A program made the translations under genes and the position numbers. A stretch of 64,000 nt of DNA from Mesostigma viride. Its lineage: Eukaryota > Streptophyta > Mesostigmatophyceae > Mesostigmatales > Mesostigmataceae. This document shows positions 63,710-64,000 of this stretch, one piece after another. The stretch lies in assembly GCA_009746045.1 (NCBI GenBank), contig RPFO01001370.1, positions 79,384-143,383 on the forward strand, written 5' to 3'. The first letter of the stretch is position 1, and every line of letters starts with the position of its first letter. Under the pieces are notes generated by a model. That model saw nothing but the letters and a program-made list of their open reading frames with translations. It was not told where the DNA came from and did not search any database.

Positions 63710-63752
63710 TTCTGCATATAATCATAGATTTTTATAACGTCCAAGTGAGGGT
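63710..63752 (-). promoter_or_regulatory. Candidate viral promoter upstream of the zinc-finger gene
   Basis: The AT-rich 43-bp spacer reads on the minus strand TATAAAAATCTATGATTATA shortly before the ATG. Similar TAAAAA-rich, TCTA-containing spacers precede the 56-aa ORF (CTCTAAAAAATATATA), the fibre gene (CTCTAAAAAATAATG) and, more loosely, MCP (GTAAAAATATCTC). Function inferred. Confidence 0.4.
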
Positions 63753-63756
63753 CTTG

Positions 63757-63999
63757 TTAGTCGACACCATTTTTCCAGCGCGCGACTTGCAAAACGCCGT
63801 AGAGAGCTATGTTTGTTGACGTGTCAGTGGTGATGCGAGGAATCCGCAATGCGATTTCAAACACCCCGTCATCCTCCTCGTATCCTGAAACAACATTCCA
63901 GTTGCTGCCAATTATAACGTTTACCGGCCAGACGGACAGGCCGCTAGCCGTTAAGCGATATGGGTTTGATATGTCGAGAATCGTTGGTGGGTTGTTATC
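63757..63999 (-). CDS. PLV-region protein, C-terminal 80 residues (partial)
   Basis: An open frame entering from beyond the window, ending TAA at 63757. It contains ILDISNPYRLTASGLSVWPV and FEIALRIPRITTDTSTNIAL, strand-rich and similar in style to structural proteins. Too short to assign. Its stop lies 47 bp before the zinc-finger start, keeping the compact arrangement. Confidence 0.5.
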   Translation of the reverse strand, partial: DNNPPTILDISNPYRLTASGLSVWPVNVIIGSNWNVVSGYEEDDGVFEIALRIPRITTDTSTNIALYGVLQVARWKNGVD

Positions 64000-64000
64000 C

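Larger units (their letters stand above)
56811..64000 (-). mobile_element. Integrated Polinton-like virus (PLV), partial; boundary approximate
   Basis: From about 57 kb to the window end all supported genes lie on the minus strand, are intronless and nearly abut, with AT-rich spacers. The set (double-jelly-roll MCP, single-jelly-roll penton-like protein, small virion-type protein, zinc finger, fibre-like protein) is the morphogenesis module of PLVs. The left limit is uncertain: composition and gene style change between 56800 and 57060, and AGGGTATATTACCCT near 56815 is a small palindrome. A terminal inverted repeat cannot be confirmed because the other end is outside. The packaging ATPase, polymerase and integrase are also outside. 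Confidence 0.75.

Overview
The window looks like nuclear DNA of a chlorophyte green alga, probably chlamydomonadalean. Three things suggest this: GC-rich exons split by introns with GTGAGT/GTGCGT-type donors and long minisatellite-filled introns; interstitial TTTAGGG-type telomeric repeats; and volvocine-style retroelements. The species cannot be named from sequence alone. No rRNA, tRNA or CRISPR was seen.

Layout. (1) 1-13.9 kb, plus strand: the 3' half of a formin gene. Nine exons with consistent phases encode most of an FH2 domain and a Ser/Pro-rich tail. Its introns hold a ~55-copy 39-bp array, a ~61-copy 46-bp pyrimidine-rich array and an ORF1-only LINE-like element. (2) 14-17.6 kb: a second LINE ORF1 fragment, trinucleotide runs and an hAT-type MITE. 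(3) 17.7-22.7 kb, minus strand: part of a chromatin-reader gene (Agenet/Tudor-like exon plus extended PHD finger). One intron carries ~40 tandem copies of the gene's own exon-end/splice-donor sequence. (4) 23-26.7 kb: low-content DNA, a MITE-like element with palindromic ends and an unassigned ORF.

(5) 26.7-50.9 kb: a nested transposon stack. A LINE 3' end is split by a minus-strand Ty3/gypsy chromovirus (LTRs 26791-27569 and 49966-50679, TSD TATGG). The gypsy is interrupted by a piggyBac-like TTAA element inside its chromodomain and by a 12.4-kb Ty1/copia complex (TSD TCCCC). The copia complex has three LTRs, two pol copies head to head, and a 1.8-kb DNA insertion in one pol. (6) 50.9-53.2 kb: GC-rich duplicated repeats. 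(7) 53.9-54.5 kb: an intronless ARFRP1/Arl3-type Golgi GTPase gene. (8) 55.6-56.8 kb: LINE tail, telomere-like repeat and short AT-rich repeats.

(9) ~56.8 kb to the window end, minus strand: a compact, intronless gene block of an integrated Polinton-like virus (PLV). It has a double-jelly-roll major capsid protein (frameshifted), a penton-like minor capsid protein, a small basic amphipathic protein, a C2H2 zinc-finger protein, an Ig-repeat/LamG fibre-like protein and several unknowns. Its ATPase, polymerase/integrase and right end would lie beyond the window.

How parts work together: the formin (actin nucleation), the ARFRP1-like GTPase (trans-Golgi recruitment) and the PHD protein (chromatin) are host genes. 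The gypsy, copia, LINE and MITE layers record successive insertions. The viral block is a morphogenesis module whose genes abut or overlap as in a free virus.
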